A stretch of DNA of 64,000 nucleotides from Lactobacillus sp. ESL0679. GTDB lineage: Bacteria; Bacillota; Bacilli; Lactobacillales; Lactobacillaceae. The position numbers and the translations under genes are program-made. The notes under the pieces are model-generated. The model worked only from the letters and a program-made list of their open reading frames with translations, was not told the origin of the DNA and made no database searches. This document shows positions 36,234 through 46,140 of this stretch, piece by piece (position 1 is the first letter of the stretch; every line of letters starts with the position of its first letter). The stretch lies in assembly GCF_029433515.1 (NCBI RefSeq), contig NZ_JAQTIG010000001.1:310001-374000 (forward strand), read 5' to 3'.

Positions 36234-37988
36234 TTAATTATTACCAATCAAATTCACTGTCGCCTTATTTTTTAATGGAATATTCGTCTTAAAAATCGTA
36301 CCGTTGTCATTAGTCTCAATCTGCAGCTGACTGCTGGTACCATACAAACCTTTGAGGCGCATATTTAAATTATACAATGCGGTCCCGCTACCTTTGGACT
36401 CACTAATTGGTTCTTTGCCTAAGTGTTTAAGAACGGTTGGGTCAATCCCGTTACCATTATCAATAACGTCAATCTCCATGTGCTCATCATCCAGCTGCTT
36501 AAGGCGAATAATAATCCGATTGCCCTGCTTGCGGCCTTTGAAGGCGTGACGAACCGCGTTTTCGACAAAAATTTGCAGGCAGAATGACGGCAGCAATGTA
36601 TCATTGGGAACGCCAACTTGATAGTCAATTGTAAATTTATTAGGGAAACGCAATTTTTCAATGCTCATGTACGAATCAACATGGCGTCGTTCTTCCTTGA
36701 GCGTTACTTCTTTTTCCTGGCCATTGCGCAAGCTTGACCTAAAGAAAACACTCAGCTGCATCAATGCTTGGTGTGCCTTCTCCACATTAACCCGCATTAA
36801 TGCACTAATTGTATTAATCGCATTGAAGAAGAAGTGCGGATTTATTTGTACCTGCAAGGCTCTAATTTCTGCTTCATTAAGCAAGCTTGTCTGCTGCTCG
36901 GCGATTCCGATAGCTAATTGCCCTGAAAAAATCATGGCAAGACCGCGAACCAAATTTTCTTCAACCACGGTCATCTTACTACCCTCACAGAAGTAAACTT
37001 TAAGTGCGCCGATTGTTTGGTCGTTGACACGCAGGGGGAAAACAATTGCGGAAGTTAACGGACAGGATGGTTCCGGACAACCAATCTCCTCTTTGGTATA
37101 TGCCAACTTTTCTTTCCCTGTTAAAATCGCACTCTTGGATAAGTCCGTTATTACAGGCTCGCCAGCTATATGATGGTCCTCGCCAGCTCCAATATGCGAC
37201 AGAACATTTACGCGGTCGGTCAAACCTACCGCATCAAAGTTAGTATACTTTTTAATAATTCGACACACATGGTCAGCTGAGTCAAAATCTAACCCGTTGC
37301 GAAAATACGGCAAGGTTTTATTCGTTAATTCCAAAACATCCTTAGTCTGAACTGCCTTTAACTGCCGCTCGTTAGATAAATATGTCCGCAGAATTTCGAT
37401 AAATAAACTCGCACCAATTGTATTCAGTAGAACCATTGGCACAAAAATCAACTTGATCAAGCCATACCCGTGGAACGTAAAGATGAACGCCATCTGAATC
37501 AGTTCCGCAAAAAAAGCCAAGACAGCAACCCACGGCGTTGATGGGTAAAGGTTATCGCCTTTAACACGGTCACCGCAGATACCGACAAGATAACCGATTA
37601 GAACTGAACTAACAATGTAAAAATAATCGGAAAAGCCACCAAAAATAACCCGGTGCAAGCCGCCGACCAGACCAACCAGCATCCCGACATAGGGGCCGCC
37701 AGTCAAACTAGCGGCAGTAATCACCAAAATTCGCGTATTCGCTATCGAATCCGATTGCGGCAAACCCGTAATAATCAGCGGCGTTACTACTTCCTTAGAA
37801 CTGGAAATTTCAACACCGGTCAAATTAGCCATTACAACAAAAAGTGCAAAAATAATCGTCAGCCAAATTTGCGACTTAACCGTTCTTTTTTCAATTAAAT
37901 TTCTAAAAAAGCGCATGTTAACAAGCAAAAATGCTAGCAACATAATAATGCCTAGCCGTTCCATCAGCAAAATCAATAAGTTAAACAT
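36234..37988 (-). CDS. lytS: LytS-type sensor histidine kinase
   Basis: 584 residues. N-terminal 5TM-5TMR_LYT membrane sensor (about 1-200, with SLTGGPYVGMLVGLVGGLHR), a GAF-like domain (about 225-360), then the His-kinase dimerisation helix with LQVQINPHFFFNAINTISAL near residue 383 (phospho-histidine) and HATPase_c (NAVRHAFKGRK near 478, DNGNGIDP near 513). The family senses pyruvate or membrane state and drives lrgAB through LytR. GGGAGTATAACA precedes the ATG. Confidence 0.93.
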   Translation of the reverse strand: MFNLLILLMERLGIIMLLAFLLVNMRFFRNLIEKRTVKSQIWLTIIFALFVVMANLTGVEISSSKEVVTPLIITGLPQSDSIANTRILVITAASLTGGPYVGMLVGLVGGLHRVIFGGFSDYFYIVSSVLIGYLVGICGDRVKGDNLYPSTPWVAVLAFFAELIQMAFIFTFHGYGLIKLIFVPMVLLNTIGASLFIEILRTYLSNERQLKAVQTKDVLELTNKTLPYFRNGLDFDSADHVCRIIKKYTNFDAVGLTDRVNVLSHIGAGEDHHIAGEPVITDLSKSAILTGKEKLAYTKEEIGCPEPSCPLTSAIVFPLRVNDQTIGALKVYFCEGSKMTVVEENLVRGLAMIFSGQLAIGIAEQQTSLLNEAEIRALQVQINPHFFFNAINTISALMRVNVEKAHQALMQLSVFFRSSLRNGQEKEVTLKEERRHVDSYMSIEKLRFPNKFTIDYQVGVPNDTLLPSFCLQIFVENAVRHAFKGRKQGNRIIIRLKQLDDEHMEIDVIDNGNGIDPTVLKHLGKEPISESKGSGTALYNLNMRLKGLYGTSSQLQIETNDNGTIFKTNIPLKNKATVNLIGNN

Positions 37989-38112
37989 TGTTATACTCCC
38001 AAATCTTTATCTTATTACATTATTATTGCACAAAATCAAATTAAATTGCTGCAAACTGCTATCAAAAAAAGCTTCATTAAGTTAAAACTTAACAAAACTT
38101 TTTAATTAATAT

Positions 38113-39516
38113 TTATTTATTTTCTTCCTTAGCCGTTGGCAAGCCAAACGAGCCAATCAAACCAATTACCGCAAAGACTAACATTAGGATAAAGCCCCAA
38201 TGATAACCTGTTGCCAAACCCGCAACGTTGTTCACACCGGCGTTAGCAGACCCCAAGGTTACAACGAGCATTGCTAGAGCTGTTCCCAGCGACCCGCCAA
38301 TTTGCCGGATTGTTGATGAGCCTGCATTAGCATGAGCAGTCATGTTTGCTTGTACCTGATTAATTCCGGCAGTAAATGTTGTCATCATTGTAAAGGAAAT
38401 CCCGACCATTCGCAGCGCATAGCACAGACCGATTACTACCAAACTAGTTTGCGCACTGAACGTTAACATTGGCAAGGTTCCAATTACTAGCATTGCAAAG
38501 CCAAATAATGATAACTTTTTGATCCCTAATTTGTCGTACAAAGTTCCCGAAACCGGATTGCAAATAATCATTAACAATGCTCCCGGCATCATTACCAATC
38601 CAGAAGTCAGAGCGGATTCGCCGCGCGTTGTTTGCAAATATAGCGGCAGCACCAATTCAATTCCGACCATCGCTAAGTTACTAATTGTACTTAATAGAGT
38701 ACATAAATCAAATTTAAGATTTTTAAACACTCGAATATCAAGCAAAGGCTCTTTCATGTGTAATTGCCGCAGGCAAAAGAGATAGATGATTATGATGCCC
38801 ACAATTAAGACTAGGCCAAGCATCAGCGTGATTTTACCAGTATTACCGATTTCTGACAAAGCATACAGGATTAAGCCAAACCCAAAAATCGATTCTAAAA
38901 ATGAAACCACATCTGTGGTGCTCATGTGTGGTGTAGTAATATTTTGCACCGCAAAAATCGCACAAACAGCCACTATCCCGCTGGTTACACTCAAAATGAT
39001 AAAGAGCATCTGCCAGCCAGAATATTTTAAAATTAATCCAGAAATTGTTGGCCCAACAGCTGGACCAAAGCCAATGACTAAGCCGGTGATCCCCATTGCC
39101 ATGCCTCGCTTTTCGGGTGGGAACATCATCAAAATTACGTTCTGAATAAACGGCATTAATCCACCGGCTGCAATTGCCTCGATAATCCGCCCAGTTAACA
39201 GAACATAAAAATTAGGTGCAAAAACACAAATTATAGACCCGATGAAGAAAATTCCCATCATTGTTAGATAATTTTGCTTCATATTGAATGACTCAAAAAT
39301 CCAAGCTGACATTGGAATCATTAGCCCAACCACCAATAAGTACGCTGTCGTCAGCCATTGCGCCGTCGATTGACTAACGCCAAACGCGCGCATAATTGTC
39401 GGCAACGCATTATTCAAAAAGGTCTCTGCTAACAGTGCCACAAAGGCACCAAATAGCAGAACCGCCATCATTAAATTTCGCTTTTTTGTAGAAATTTGTT
39501 TTATTTCTTGCGTCAT
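38113..39516 (-). CDS. MFS drug exporter, EmrB/QacA (DHA2) family
   Basis: 467-residue transporter with about 14 helices. Motifs include FLNNALPTIMRAFGVSQSTAQWLTTAYLL near the N terminus, AGGLMPFIQNVILMMFPPEKRGMAMG near 120 and the proton-antiport motif C-like GFGPAVGPTISGLIL near 150. Immediately downstream of a marR gene with the same dyad operator in both promoters, so export of a compound sensed by the MarR protein is expected. The substrate is unknown. Confidence 0.9.
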   Translation of the reverse strand: MTQEIKQISTKKRNLMMAVLLFGAFVALLAETFLNNALPTIMRAFGVSQSTAQWLTTAYLLVVGLMIPMSAWIFESFNMKQNYLTMMGIFFIGSIICVFAPNFYVLLTGRIIEAIAAGGLMPFIQNVILMMFPPEKRGMAMGITGLVIGFGPAVGPTISGLILKYSGWQMLFIILSVTSGIVAVCAIFAVQNITTPHMSTTDVVSFLESIFGFGLILYALSEIGNTGKITLMLGLVLIVGIIIIYLFCLRQLHMKEPLLDIRVFKNLKFDLCTLLSTISNLAMVGIELVLPLYLQTTRGESALTSGLVMMPGALLMIICNPVSGTLYDKLGIKKLSLFGFAMLVIGTLPMLTFSAQTSLVVIGLCYALRMVGISFTMMTTFTAGINQVQANMTAHANAGSSTIRQIGGSLGTALAMLVVTLGSANAGVNNVAGLATGYHWGFILMLVFAVIGLIGSFGLPTAKEENK

Positions 39517-39529
39517 ATTTTCTCCTTTT

Positions 39530-39545
39530 ATGTAGTAAGCTACAT
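39530..39545. promoter_or_regulatory. MarR operator in front of the MFS exporter
   Basis: ATGTAG-TAAG-CTACAT, two perfect six-base arms around a four-base spacer, between the marR stop and the exporter start. The same arms occur at 40037-40052. Confidence 0.7.
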
Positions 39546-39564
39546 TTTTAGCAATAATAAGAAA

Positions 39565-40017
39565 TTAGAAGTTAGCAATAATCTGATTTAAAAATGTTTC
39601 TAATTGTTTAACATCTTGAGCGTCGAGACCAGCGATAATTTGGCCATTGATTTTATCCATAATTGCATGAATTTCAGTAATGTTTTCATCAATTAATTTA
39701 AATCCAGCAGCCGACAAGGTCAGCACAATTTGTCGTTGATCACTCTGCAAATGTGCCGTTTGAATAAAATCATTATCTGCTAATCGCTTTACAATTCCGC
39801 GAATTGTCGGGTGGCTAAGTACAAAAGTATCAGCGATTTCTTTTTGCGTAATTGTTCTGCCCTTAGAATCATATAAATAGACCAAAAGCGAAATTTGCGC
39901 TCCGGTTAAGGAATAATTTTGAAATAGACTGGCAAAATGATTGTTTAGTTCCTTCTCAATTAGCGTGTTAGCGATTTTTATCTTAGGTCCTAAGCGATTT
40001 AAAAGTTTATCAGACAT
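39565..40017 (-). CDS. MarR family repressor
   Basis: 150 residues with the MarR winged helix (ITQKEIADTFVLSHPTIRGIVKRLADNDFI, about 55-84, and wing LQSDQRQIVLTLSAAG). Start ATG at 40017 with AAAGGAAGC eight bases upstream; the longest frame to 40095 runs through the operator and is rejected. It most likely represses itself and the adjacent exporter. Confidence 0.9.
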   Translation of the reverse strand: MSDKLLNRLGPKIKIANTLIEKELNNHFASLFQNYSLTGAQISLLVYLYDSKGRTITQKEIADTFVLSHPTIRGIVKRLADNDFIQTAHLQSDQRQIVLTLSAAGFKLIDENITEIHAIMDKINGQIIAGLDAQDVKQLETFLNQIIANF

Positions 40018-40036
40018 ACTTAGCTTCCTTTCTGTT

Positions 40037-40052
40037 ATGTAGTATACTACAT
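40037..40052. promoter_or_regulatory. MarR operator in front of marR
   Basis: Perfect 16-base palindrome ATGTAGTATACTACAT, whose TATACT part can double as a -10 element, so a bound repressor would block the promoter. Confidence 0.75.
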
Positions 40053-40215
40053 TTTTATCACGACAATCAATATGCTCAATAATAAAAACAAACATATATA
40101 TTCATAAATATAATTTTTTAGATCCCAAAATCTCTTTGCGCGCTAACATAATTAGATTATAATTAAAATAAGATTGGTTTATCGTTAATGATACAACCAA
40201 ATTTGAGGTAATTAA

Positions 40216-41136
40216 ATGGACTTATTAACAACTATTCACAACAAAGGATTAATTTTAGACGGCGCAATGTCCGATGAACTTGAAAAGCAGGGTGTACCTA
40301 CAAACAACAAATTATGGACAGCCGCCGCATTGAAGGACAACCTGCAGGCCGTGTATCAAGCACACTGGGACTACCTCCAAGCAGGTGCCCAACTGATTAT
40401 TACCGATACCTATCAAGCAAACATTCCTGCCTTCATTAACGCAGGTTATACTGAGCAAGAAGCCCAAAAAATGATCGCTGATGCAGTTAAAATCGCTAAA
40501 AAGGCACGTGATGATTATGAACAAAAGACTGGTAAGCACAACTTTGTCGCTGCTTCTATTGGTTCTTACGGTGCCTATTTATCAAACGGTAATGAGTTCT
40601 GCGGTGATTACAACCTCACAGCTGACGAATATCTTAACTTTCATTTACCTCGTTTAAAAACAATCATCTCGCAGCAGCCTGACTGTCTTGCAATCGAAAC
40701 TCAACCCAAATTGGCAGAAGTTACAGCACTTTTAACCTGGCTAGCCAAAAATGAACCTCAAATTCCCGTTTATGTTAGCTTTACCCTACACGATACCGTG
40801 CGCATTAGCGACGGCACTAGTTTAAAAAAGGTTGTTGAAACTGTTAATAACTATCCACAAGTTTTTGCGATCGGTGTCAATTGCGTTAAGCCAGCTTTAG
40901 TCACACCAGCAATCAAGACAATTTGCCAATTCACTAATCAAGAAATTGTCGTCTATCCTAATCAGGGCTACTCCTATGACTCATTTTCTAAAACTTGGCT
41001 AAAAATCAAACGAACAATTGACTTCTATCAAAGCACCAAAGAATGGTACCAGGCAGGAGCCCATTTAATTGGTGGCTGCTGCACGACTGGACCAGAGCAG
41101 ACACGTGAAATTGCTCGCGCTTTTCAAGAAATTTAG
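40216..41136 (+). CDS. mmuM: Homocysteine S-methyltransferase
   Basis: Transfers a methyl group from S-methylmethionine (or SAM) to homocysteine. The 306-residue barrel has LILDGAMSDELEKQG near the start and the three zinc cysteines: one in IGVNCVKPA near residue 225 and the pair in IGGCCTTGPEQ near 291. Not cobalamin dependent. A gene for a small membrane protein follows after 80 bases; no S-methylmethionine permease is adjacent. Confidence 0.93.
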   Translation: MDLLTTIHNKGLILDGAMSDELEKQGVPTNNKLWTAAALKDNLQAVYQAHWDYLQAGAQLIITDTYQANIPAFINAGYTEQEAQKMIADAVKIAKKARDDYEQKTGKHNFVAASIGSYGAYLSNGNEFCGDYNLTADEYLNFHLPRLKTIISQQPDCLAIETQPKLAEVTALLTWLAKNEPQIPVYVSFTLHDTVRISDGTSLKKVVETVNNYPQVFAIGVNCVKPALVTPAIKTICQFTNQEIVVYPNQGYSYDSFSKTWLKIKRTIDFYQSTKEWYQAGAHLIGGCCTTGPEQTREIARAFQEI

Positions 41137-41216
41137 TTTAACTTAATTATTTTGTATAGCTTTCTTAAGATATTGCGATTAAACTGACAATATATAAATA
41201 ATAAAAGAGGGCTATA

Positions 41217-41423
41217 ATGGGCTTTATTCTTATGATGGGTGGCTTAATTATCGGTGGTGCTTTAATCTACATCGCACTATCTGGTACTGCCAACCATACC
41301 TTAAAATATTTAACTTTATCAGTCGGCAGTATAGCTTTATTAGGTGGTCTGGTCCTACTATTAGCGCCAGCATTCTCACATCAAGTTTATGATTGGTTAT
41401 ACGCGTTAATCGTAAATCATTAA
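41217..41423 (+). CDS. Small two-helix membrane protein of unknown function
   Basis: 68 residues: two hydrophobic helices (about 3-22 and 30-52, GSIALLGGLVLLLAPAF) and a short tail HQVYDWLYALIVNH. GAGGG lies seven bases before the ATG and a good terminator follows, so it is probably expressed. I do not recognise the family. Confidence 0.7.
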   Translation: MGFILMMGGLIIGGALIYIALSGTANHTLKYLTLSVGSIALLGGLVLLLAPAFSHQVYDWLYALIVNH

Positions 41424-41434
41424 TTATAAGTATA

Positions 41435-41465
41435 AAAATAGAGTAGCTTTTAGCTACTCTATTTT
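41435..41465. terminator. Convergent terminator
   Basis: Thirteen-base stem AAAATAGAGTAGC / GCTACTCTATTTT, loop TTTTA, between the small membrane protein and the flavoprotein cluster. Confidence 0.85.
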
Positions 41466-41484
41466 GTTCCCAATTATTTATATT

Positions 41485-42930
41485 TTAATTCTTTTTAGCA
41501 ATTGCCTTAATTGCATTTCTACCAGAGAAGATGCAGTATCCAGCATGCGTACCAGGTACGTTAACGCCGTAAGTGTCACCGTAAAGAACGGCTGAACCAT
41601 CGCTACCAATTGCGTACAAACCTTCAATTGGACGCCCCTTAGTATCCAATACTTCGTTATTGACATTAACACGTAAGCCATCACCAGTGGTGTATGCACC
41701 AACGCCTAATTCAATTGAGTAAAATGGGCCATCACCATCAACAGGCAACATGTACTTAGCTGGCTTATGGAAGTCAGTATCTTCGCCCTTAGCGGCCATC
41801 TCATTGTAGTGCTTAACGTAAGCTGGCAAGTTTGGTGTATCAATTTCTTTAGCTAATTCTTCAATTGTAGCAGCCTTGTGCAAGAACTTGCAACCATCTT
41901 TTTCAGCCTTTTCAATATCATCACGCAAAGTTGGGTAACGATCTTCTGGTACCATTGGCTTCATTGAACGTGGATATGACTTGTCGGTAAAGTCATCCAG
42001 AATCTTTTGGCTAAAGATACAGAAGACACGTCTTTGCCGGTTCATGGCATTACCTTCATTAGCCCAGTTAACAACACAAGCAGCCTCATCAACAAAACGT
42101 TCACCAAGTTCGTTAACCCACATTTGTGGTTGGTCACAAACTGAACTCCACATTGCTGTTCCCCACAGCTTAAATGCTGGAATAGTGTCATCCTTAAATT
42201 GACCACCAAACATCATTGACATTCCAGTAAAGTACTTTTGAGCTCCCAAGTTCCAAGCAAGACGCAGGCCATCACCTGTACTCTTGCCTGAGTTAACAGG
42301 GATTACGTTATCTGGATTTTGGTGAGGGGTACTGCCAAATAATTTCTTATCATTCAGGTAACCACCGGCAGCTAAGACAACGTTCTTGGCATTAACAACC
42401 TTAGTTGCATCATCTTCAACTGTTGTCAAAGTTACGGAATAAGTATGATCGGCGTTTGGCTCAACGTCCGTAACTTTAGTCAGTGTCTCAATAGCTAGAC
42501 CCTTGCCCTTAGCGTATGGTTCCAAACCATTATGAATAGCGTCATAGCCTTTACCTTCAAACAAGTGCCAAGTTCTAACACTAGTACCCATGTTGACAAC
42601 CATCCAGAACTTAACGCCGTGATCTTGCAGCCAAGAAACATTCTTACCAGCATTATCAATGTAGCGTTCCCACATTCTGCCGTCACCTTTATAGTGAGAA
42701 TAATTCAATTCTTCTTCAAGCAATTCCTTCTTGTCAATTACAGCGTTGTCTTTCTTCTGCAATTCGGAATCAGCAGCAAACACACCTTCAACATAGTTAC
42801 CAGTACCACCAGTTGTCTTGCCTTTTTCTACTAATAAGGTCTTCAAGTTGTTATCAACAGCTTCAGTTGCGGCAGCAAAACCAGCAAGACCAGCACCAAC
42901 AATGACAACATCGTATTGTTCTTCTGTCAT
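41485..42930 (-). CDS. FAD-dependent fumarate-reductase-like flavoprotein (no FMN domain)
   Basis: 481-residue cytoplasmic flavoprotein of the FAD_binding_2 (fumarate reductase/succinate dehydrogenase flavoprotein, urocanate reductase, ketosteroid dehydrogenase) superfamily. N-terminal FAD loop VVIVGAGLAGFAAATEA, then GGTGNYVEGVFAADS; capping domain in the middle; C-terminal FAD contact GLYAIGSDGSAVLYGDTYGVNVPGTHAGYCIFSGR. The GANRLGG-type segment with the active-site arginine of true fumarate reductases is not seen, so the substrate is probably another unsaturated acid or enone. It lacks its own FMN domain and lies 71 bases after the FMN-containing paralogue; the two may work together or be independent. 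Confidence 0.82.
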   Translation of the reverse strand: MTEEQYDVVIVGAGLAGFAAATEAVDNNLKTLLVEKGKTTGGTGNYVEGVFAADSELQKKDNAVIDKKELLEEELNYSHYKGDGRMWERYIDNAGKNVSWLQDHGVKFWMVVNMGTSVRTWHLFEGKGYDAIHNGLEPYAKGKGLAIETLTKVTDVEPNADHTYSVTLTTVEDDATKVVNAKNVVLAAGGYLNDKKLFGSTPHQNPDNVIPVNSGKSTGDGLRLAWNLGAQKYFTGMSMMFGGQFKDDTIPAFKLWGTAMWSSVCDQPQMWVNELGERFVDEAACVVNWANEGNAMNRQRRVFCIFSQKILDDFTDKSYPRSMKPMVPEDRYPTLRDDIEKAEKDGCKFLHKAATIEELAKEIDTPNLPAYVKHYNEMAAKGEDTDFHKPAKYMLPVDGDGPFYSIELGVGAYTTGDGLRVNVNNEVLDTKGRPIEGLYAIGSDGSAVLYGDTYGVNVPGTHAGYCIFSGRNAIKAIAKKN

Positions 42931-43001
42931 AATTTAATACCTCGTTTTAACAAAAAACATGCACAAATTAAATTATCTTTAATCTGCACATGTCATTACT
43001 T

Positions 43002-44864
43002 TTAATTCTTTTTAGCGGTTTGTGCTGCATCAATTCCGGCTAATCTACCCGAAATATATGCAAAGCCTAAAGTTCCACCTTCAAAGTCAACATATGCCTT
43101 ACCATACATCCCTGAAGCATCAGCACCAGTTACGTATAAGTTTGGAACTGGTTCGCCTTCTGGCGTTAAAGCGTGCATCTTTTCATCAATTGTTGCACCA
43201 CCAAGAGTACCCAAGTTACGAGCAATATATTTAACTGCGTAAAATGGTCCTTCTTCAACTGGAATCATCCGCTTGGTATCGGAGAAGAATAGGTCGTCTT
43301 CGCCAGTCTTCTTAGCGTTGTTGTATTGAGCAACAGATTTCTTCAAGTTTTCCTTGTCAACGCCCATCTTTTCAGCTAATTCGTCAATTGTTTGACCAAT
43401 AAAGACAACATTAGTTGATTCAAGCTTGCCCAATAAACTAGTAAAGTCTGTCTTTTCATGTTCACGCTTAATGGATTCTTCAGTATCTGTTGGATAATTG
43501 AATTCCATGTAGAATTCACGGTGGTTCTTCCACTTGCCATAGTGATCTTCAATGGCTACAGTTCCGCCTTCTTTAATCTTGTCAAGCATTGCTTGGTCAA
43601 AAATAACAAATTCAGTTTGCTTAGGTTGCTCCGATAACTCTGCACCGTGAACAGCAAAGTCCAAAGCGTGAGTTTCACTAGCATAACGTTGACCGCGGTT
43701 ATTTACCCGCAAGTTCGGGAAGTCTGCCAAAGCATTGAGCGGCATCCAACCTGGGCCAACGATTTTAGCCATTGCACCAATATCTTCATTACTGAATGTT
43801 TGCCAGAAGTAGTGGGTTGAACCATTAATATGGTGAGCAGTACCTGCATCCCAAGCCATGTTCAAACCATCACCAGTGTTTTGCAAAACTTGTCCTTGTG
43901 TGCTGACGTCACCCAAGTATTCTTTACGCATTTCTGGGTTACCACCAAAACCACCGGTAGCAATAATGACCTTTTTAGCATGAACTTCAAGTTCACTGTC
44001 ATCGCCTTGAGCAACAACACCAGTAACTGCACCAGCATCATCTTGCAATAACTTTTTAGCAGCAAAGCCAAAGTACATCTTACCGCCGATTGACTTAAAC
44101 TTTTCAATCAACTTAGTAATTGCTTTAGTACCACCTTCTTGGTAGCCGTGCAAGGTTGCAGGCATCCCAATGTGGTCATAGCTACCACCAGTACCAGCAT
44201 CAACTAACTTCATGATGGCACCATTTTCGTTCAGCCAGTCAACTGTCTTACCAGATTCATCAATAATCCGACGAACTAAGATTGAGTTCATGTAACCTTG
44301 AGAAGCATCCATATATTCGTCATACAGCCACTTCTTAGAAACAACTTGGTTCAAATCTTTTTGTTGTTGACTATCAGCTGCAAACATCCCACCAGCAAAA
44401 GTACCAGCACCAAGTGGTGAAATTGTCTTTTCAAGAAGGGCAACACTTACGCCTTCTTGCTTGGCAGCAAGTGCAGCTGCAGCACCGGCAGAACCAGCAC
44501 CAACAACAGCAACATCGACATCAATTACTTCTTTAGCTGAGCTTGAATTTTGCGCACTATTTTCTTTTAATGCGTCAAAGTCAACGTCAGCTTTATCTAA
44601 GGCTTCTTTAACACCTTCCAAGATTCCTCGTGAAGTTTCAGAAGCACCTGAGACAACATCAACATCTGCCGATTGTTGTTTAACAATTTTTTGGGCCATC
44701 TTGTCAAAGGCATTAGCTTGTAAACTACCCGGACGATACTCGTCAAGCGGTGTTACAGCAGTAATCTTATCAGCACTAACCTCAACCTCAAGGTTAATAA
44801 TACTTTCCTTGCCTTGTCCTGAGCCGGTGTACTTTCCCGGCTTATCCGTAATTTTCTTTGTCAT
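43002..44864 (-). CDS. FMN- and FAD-containing reductase (urocanate/fumarate reductase type)
   Basis: 620 residues. An N-terminal FMN-binding domain (about 1-95) carries the covalent-flavinylation motif DVVSGASETS with T77 as likely attachment site. It is followed by the FAD domain VAVVGAGSAGAAAALAA near 119 and C-terminal NLYVTGADASGMYGKAYVDFEGGTLGFAYISGR near 575. Enzymes with this layout take electrons from NADH or another flavin carrier and reduce fumarate, urocanate or hydroxycinnamates. No signal peptide, so it acts inside the cell. No ApbE flavin transferase gene is in the window; one would be needed elsewhere. Last-but-one gene of a run that begins with LysR at 48730. Confidence 0.85.
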   Translation of the reverse strand: MTKKITDKPGKYTGSGQGKESIINLEVEVSADKITAVTPLDEYRPGSLQANAFDKMAQKIVKQQSADVDVVSGASETSRGILEGVKEALDKADVDFDALKENSAQNSSSAKEVIDVDVAVVGAGSAGAAAALAAKQEGVSVALLEKTISPLGAGTFAGGMFAADSQQQKDLNQVVSKKWLYDEYMDASQGYMNSILVRRIIDESGKTVDWLNENGAIMKLVDAGTGGSYDHIGMPATLHGYQEGGTKAITKLIEKFKSIGGKMYFGFAAKKLLQDDAGAVTGVVAQGDDSELEVHAKKVIIATGGFGGNPEMRKEYLGDVSTQGQVLQNTGDGLNMAWDAGTAHHINGSTHYFWQTFSNEDIGAMAKIVGPGWMPLNALADFPNLRVNNRGQRYASETHALDFAVHGAELSEQPKQTEFVIFDQAMLDKIKEGGTVAIEDHYGKWKNHREFYMEFNYPTDTEESIKREHEKTDFTSLLGKLESTNVVFIGQTIDELAEKMGVDKENLKKSVAQYNNAKKTGEDDLFFSDTKRMIPVEEGPFYAVKYIARNLGTLGGATIDEKMHALTPEGEPVPNLYVTGADASGMYGKAYVDFEGGTLGFAYISGRLAGIDAAQTAKKN

Positions 44865-44891
44865 AATTAAAATTCCTTTTATTAATTAAAA

Positions 44892-46109
44892 CTATCTGTG
44901 GTGTCTTGCAGCGTTAGCATCAGGCAAAATTGCCATTAAAATTGCTGTTACACCAAAAATTGTACCTTGAATGATAAATGTCAACATGAAGTTTGCTCCC
45001 GCAATTGATGAAATAATTACAGGTACAATGTATGACAATAATAATGAAATAGTACCAACTAAACCACCGGCAGAACCAGCATATTTAGGCCCGATTTCTG
45101 GAAATTGAATTGGTAATGCTTGGATGATTGGTCCTGTAATAGCGCCAAATAATCCACCTAAAATCAAAACTACTAACAATACTGGACCAACAGGAATGTA
45201 CCAAGTTGCTGCCATCAATACAGCAGATAACAGAGTTACTAAAATCATAACAGGTTTAGCTTTACCAAATTTTGAAACAATCGCTGGGCCAAACATTGAA
45301 CCACAAAGACTACCAATAGTAGCAATAGCAGCAACTTGACCGGCTTGAGCAGGACTCATTCCTTTAGCAGCAAATGCCTGTGGCAAAATTCCAGAAAAGG
45401 CCATTGATGCAGCAGTACCACATCCACCACAAATACCGACAATCCAAGTCTTACCACTCTTAGCAGCAACCTTAAAGTAACTCAATGAAGATTCAGTCTT
45501 AGCAGCTTGGCCAGCTTGCTTAGGAATTTCTTCACCTTTAGGCACATCTCTAACAAATAATACCCAGCAAACAGCTAAAACAAGTAAAACAACTGATGAG
45601 AAAATGTAAGCTGCTTGAACACTAGGAAACATTGGTCCAGTGATCTGTGACAACATAATCCCGATACTAGCAGCAGCAAAGAAAATACCCATCGCTGTAT
45701 TAGTATCTTGCTTGAACCAGATACCAAAGATTTTAATTGTATTAGCATTTAACAGTGCCATATAAACACCGAACATTAACAGCATTATCATTAACGAGAT
45801 AAAGTTACTAGCCCACAATCTACCAAAAGCACCGATAACCGAAATTACTAACCCAACAGTAACAACTTTCTTAGCACCATATCTATCTGCTAATGAACCA
45901 GCAGGAATACTCAGGAATACGGCAACTAACATTGGTGCCATTAATAAACTCGAGAATTGAGCTGGTGTAATATGTAATGCTGGCATAATTTGTGTTGCCA
46001 AAGCAGAAATTTGGAACTGAACATAGTTGCTAATCGCATCAAGTCCAGCAGCGATTGCCAAGATCACCCAACGGTAACTTGTCAATTTTGGTAATTGTTT
46101 TTCTTTCAT
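44892..46109 (-). CDS. MFS carrier of the flavoprotein cluster (copy 1)
   Basis: 405 residues, twelve predicted helices. Opens KLTSYRWVILAIAAGLDAISNYVQFQISALATQIMP-like (one continuous helix start), with motif A GSLADRYGAKKVV near residue 75 and an end ILPDANAARHHR shared by four carriers in this region. Thirty-one bases after the flavoprotein gene and 27 bases before the FMN reductase gene, so it probably exchanges the substrate and product of these reductases. Closest relative in the window is the carrier at 48862-50055. Substrate not known. Confidence 0.85.
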   Translation of the reverse strand: MKEKQLPKLTSYRWVILAIAAGLDAISNYVQFQISALATQIMPALHITPAQFSSLLMAPMLVAVFLSIPAGSLADRYGAKKVVTVGLVISVIGAFGRLWASNFISLMIMLLMFGVYMALLNANTIKIFGIWFKQDTNTAMGIFFAAASIGIMLSQITGPMFPSVQAAYIFSSVVLLVLAVCWVLFVRDVPKGEEIPKQAGQAAKTESSLSYFKVAAKSGKTWIVGICGGCGTAASMAFSGILPQAFAAKGMSPAQAGQVAAIATIGSLCGSMFGPAIVSKFGKAKPVMILVTLLSAVLMAATWYIPVGPVLLVVLILGGLFGAITGPIIQALPIQFPEIGPKYAGSAGGLVGTISLLLSYIVPVIISSIAGANFMLTFIIQGTIFGVTAILMAILPDANAARHHR

Positions 46110-46140
46110 TATTTAAAATCCCCTTACTTTTAAATAAAAA

